Origin: UBA5972 sp964637875
GTDB lineage: Bacteria; Pseudomonadota; Alphaproteobacteria; Rhodobacterales; Rhodobacteraceae
Length of the DNA: 64,000 bases
Assembly: GCA_964637875.1 (NCBI GenBank)
Contig: CAZWXK010000001.1
Coordinates: forward strand, 58,249-122,248
Direction of reading: 5' to 3'
The position numbers and the translations under genes were made by a program. Shown here piece by piece: positions 62,121 to 64,000 of the stretch. Numbering within the stretch: the stretch's first letter is position 1; each line of letters begins with the position of its first letter. The notes beneath the pieces are model-generated. The model did not search any database. It saw only the letters and a program-made list of their open reading frames with translations, and had not been told where the DNA came from.

Positions 62121-63868
62121 GCAAGGCTTTTCTCGGCGTCGATCGCTCGGCAACCGGGCGGCGATGGGTCGGCCCCGACGCCGCGCAGGAGCGCCATGCC
62201 GAGGCCCTGACCCAGGCGACCGGCCTGCCACCGGCGCTGTGCAATGTGCTGGCGCGGCGCGGGGTGGCGGCACAGGATGTCGAGATGTTCCTTGCCCCGG
62301 CCCTGCGCGACCTCATGCCGGATCCCTGCGTCCTGCGCGACATGGAGCGCGCCGCCACCCGCATTCTCGAGGCGGTGACGGCCCGACAGAGGATCGCGAT
62401 CTTTGCCGATTACGACGTGGACGGTGGTGCATCGGCGGCGCTGCTGCTGGACTGGTTGGGCCAGCTGGGGCGCAACGCCACGCTCTATGTCCCCGATCGC
62501 ATCACCGAGGGCTATGGTCCGAACGCGCCTGCCATGCAGATGCTTGCCCGCGATCACGATCTGATCATCTGCGTTGATTGCGGGACGCTCTCGCATGATC
62601 CCATCGCGGCAGCAGGCCCGGTTGATGTGATCGTGATCGATCATCATCTCGGGGGCGAAACGCTGCCACCCGCTCTTGCGGTCGTCAATCCCAACCGCCA
62701 GGACGAGAGCGGCGATCTGGGCTATCTCTGTGCTGCCGGGGTGGTCTTCATGTTGCTGGTTGCGATGAACCGCCTTTTGCGTGCGCGTTCGCGCCCGTTG
62801 CCCGACCTGATGGCGATGCTCGATCTCGTGGCGCTGGCCACGGTGGCCGATGTCGCGCCGCTGGTGGGGCTGAACCGCGCATTGGTGCGCCAGGGATTGA
62901 AGGTGATGGCCCGGCGCGCCCGCCCGGGGCTGGTTGCACTGGCTGATTCGGCCCGGTTGCAGACAGCGCCCGAGGCGTGGCATCTGGGGTTTCTGCTGGG
63001 CCCTCGGGTGAATGCCGGCGGTCGTATCGGCCAGCCCGATCTTGGCGCGCGTCTGCTCTGTAGCCGCGACGAACACGAGGCCGCTGCCATGGCTGCGCGC
63101 CTTGAGGAGCTGAACGCGCAGCGGCGCGAAATCGAGGAGCAGGTCCGCCTGCAGGCCATGGCCCAGGCCGAGGAACGCGGCCTTGACGGCCCGCTGGTAT
63201 GGGCAGCCGGCGAGGGTTGGCATCCGGGCGTCGTGGGAATCGTTGCCGCGCGCCTGAAAGAGGCGACAAACCGGCCCGCGGTCGTGATCGGCCTTGACGG
63301 GGACGAGGGCAAGGGCTCGGGCCGTTCGGTTTCGGGGGTCGATCTGGGGGCAGCCATCGCCCGTCTGGCGGCCGAAGGGCTGATCGTCAAGGGCGGGGGG
63401 CACAGGATGGCCGCCGGTCTGAGCTTGAGGCGCGAGATGCTGGAGCCGGCAATGGAGCGCCTTGGCGTTCTTCTCGCCGCTCAGGGCGCGGGTTTGGCAG
63501 GCCCGGCCGATCTGCGCCTGGACGGGATGCTGATGGCGCGCGCGGCAACGGTCGAGCTGGTCGAACAGCTCGATCTTGCGGGGCCCTTTGGTGCAGGCGC
63601 GCCCGCGCCGCGTTTTGCCCTGCCATCGCTTGGGGTGGCCTTCAGCCGCCGCGTGGGCGAAAATCATCTCCAGCTGACCTTTTCCGATGGTGCCGGGGCG
63701 CGTCTGGATGCAATCGCCTTTCGGGCATTTGACGGGCCCTTGGGCGAGATGCTCGAAAATCACCGGGGCGCATCGTTCCATGCGGCGGGACAGCTGGAAA
63801 TCGACAGTTGGGGCGGTCGGCGCAAGGTCAAATTGCGACTGGAAGACATTGCCCCCGCGCAAGGGTGA
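62117..63868 (+). CDS. recJ: Single-stranded-DNA-specific exonuclease RecJ
   Basis: RecJ degrades single-stranded DNA 5' to 3' in recombination and repair. The 583-residue protein has the DHH-family metal motifs FADYDVDGGASAALLLDWL, ICVDCGT and VIDHHLGGETLPPALAVVNPNR. The DHHA1 domain has the GGGHRMAAGLSLRRE segment, and a C-terminal OB-like part ends the chain. The start overlaps glpX (ATGA). A weak stem (CGCAAGGG with CCCTCTTGCG, about 63858-63900) lies after the stop, before tRNA-Glu. Confidence 0.95.
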   Translation: MSKAFLGVDRSATGRRWVGPDAAQERHAEALTQATGLPPALCNVLARRGVAAQDVEMFLAPALRDLMPDPCVLRDMERAATRILEAVTARQRIAIFADYDVDGGASAALLLDWLGQLGRNATLYVPDRITEGYGPNAPAMQMLARDHDLIICVDCGTLSHDPIAAAGPVDVIVIDHHLGGETLPPALAVVNPNRQDESGDLGYLCAAGVVFMLLVAMNRLLRARSRPLPDLMAMLDLVALATVADVAPLVGLNRALVRQGLKVMARRARPGLVALADSARLQTAPEAWHLGFLLGPRVNAGGRIGQPDLGARLLCSRDEHEAAAMAARLEELNAQRREIEEQVRLQAMAQAEERGLDGPLVWAAGEGWHPGVVGIVAARLKEATNRPAVVIGLDGDEGKGSGRSVSGVDLGAAIARLAAEGLIVKGGGHRMAAGLSLRREMLEPAMERLGVLLAAQGAGLAGPADLRLDGMLMARAATVELVEQLDLAGPFGAGAPAPRFALPSLGVAFSRRVGENHLQLTFSDGAGARLDAIAFRAFDGPLGEMLENHRGASFHAAGQLEIDSWGGRRKVKLRLEDIAPAQG

Positions 63869-63942
63869 TTTTCACATTTGCGGGAAAAAACCCTCTTGCG
63901 TGAGCAGCGATCAGCGACTAAAAGGCCCCCCACGATCTGTGC

Positions 63943-64000
63943 GGTCCCTTCGTCTATCGGTTAGGACGCCAGGTTTTCAACCTGGAAAGAGGGGTTCGAC
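63943..64000 (+). tRNA. tRNA-Glu (anticodon TTC), cut by window end
   Basis: The first 58 bases are present: acceptor GGTCCCT, D-arm TCGTCTATCGGTTAGGAC, anticodon arm CCAGG-TTTTCAA-CCTGG (anticodon TTC), variable loop and T-arm start GGGGTTCGAC. The 3' acceptor strand lies beyond the window. Confidence 0.93.

Overview
The window is a GC-rich bacterial chromosome segment from an alphaproteobacterium, most likely Rhodobacterales (Rhodobacteraceae). The basis is the gene content and order (ruvCAB - unknown gene - ybgC - tolQRAB - pal - cpoB - tilS - ftsH; an Fhs/FolD pair; a long pyruvate carboxylase), frequent TTG/GTG starts, and a family of intergenic repeats I associate with that order. It is a draft assembly: four runs of exactly 100 N (31417-31516, 33827-33926, 35506-35605, 41135-41234) are scaffold gaps of nominal size. 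No insertion sequence, prophage or CRISPR array was seen.

Region 1 (1-4592) has the end of an ABC exporter gene, two AMP-forming acyl-CoA ligases and a small exported protein. Region 2 (4593-18473) is the main metabolic island: a complete aerobic benzoyl-CoA (box) cluster. It encodes a Liv-type ABC importer (binding protein, two permeases, two ATPases), a DUF4863 protein, benzoate-CoA ligase, an alpha/beta hydrolase, BoxC, BoxB, BoxA, a hotdog thioesterase and the regulator BoxR. Three promoter regions of this island carry the same TGCA-N6-TGCA element, so the importer/ligase unit, the boxCBA unit and boxR look like one BoxR regulon. The proposed flow is uptake of benzoate (or a relative), activation to benzoyl-CoA, BoxAB epoxidation, then BoxC ring opening to a C6 CoA-semialdehyde plus formate. 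The semialdehyde dehydrogenase expected next (BoxD type) is not in the window.

Region 3 (18474-23907) has a secreted SH3b/crystallin-like repeat protein, thymidine kinase, a cyclase/FAH-fold hydrolase pair, tRNA-Gly(GCC) and a small membrane protein. Region 4 (23908-42879) is central and accessory metabolism: pyruvate carboxylase, a UvrD-type helicase, an SDR oxidoreductase, aminopeptidase N (gapped), malate synthase G (gapped), a 12-bp minisatellite (gapped), a PuuD-type amidotransferase, a Tat-exported MBL hydrolase, a thioesterase, release factor 3, a serralysin-like RTX protease (gapped) and PrmA.

Region 5 (42880-55449) is housekeeping: a DUF1127 protein, ruvCAB, the Tol-Pal envelope cluster, tilS and ftsH. 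Region 6 (55450-64000) has fhs and folD, a TetR regulator, a small lipoprotein, homoserine dehydrogenase, glpX, recJ and the start of tRNA-Glu(TTC). Fhs/FolD could recapture formate released by BoxC, though the genes are 40 kb apart.

The least explained signals are the dispersed hairpin-plus-GTATTT/GCAAAGAAGAAG intergenic element (seven good copies), the missing cysteine in the second BoxA iron-sulfur motif, the repeat architecture of the crystallin-like protein, and the roles of the DUF4863 and hydrolase genes inside the box island.
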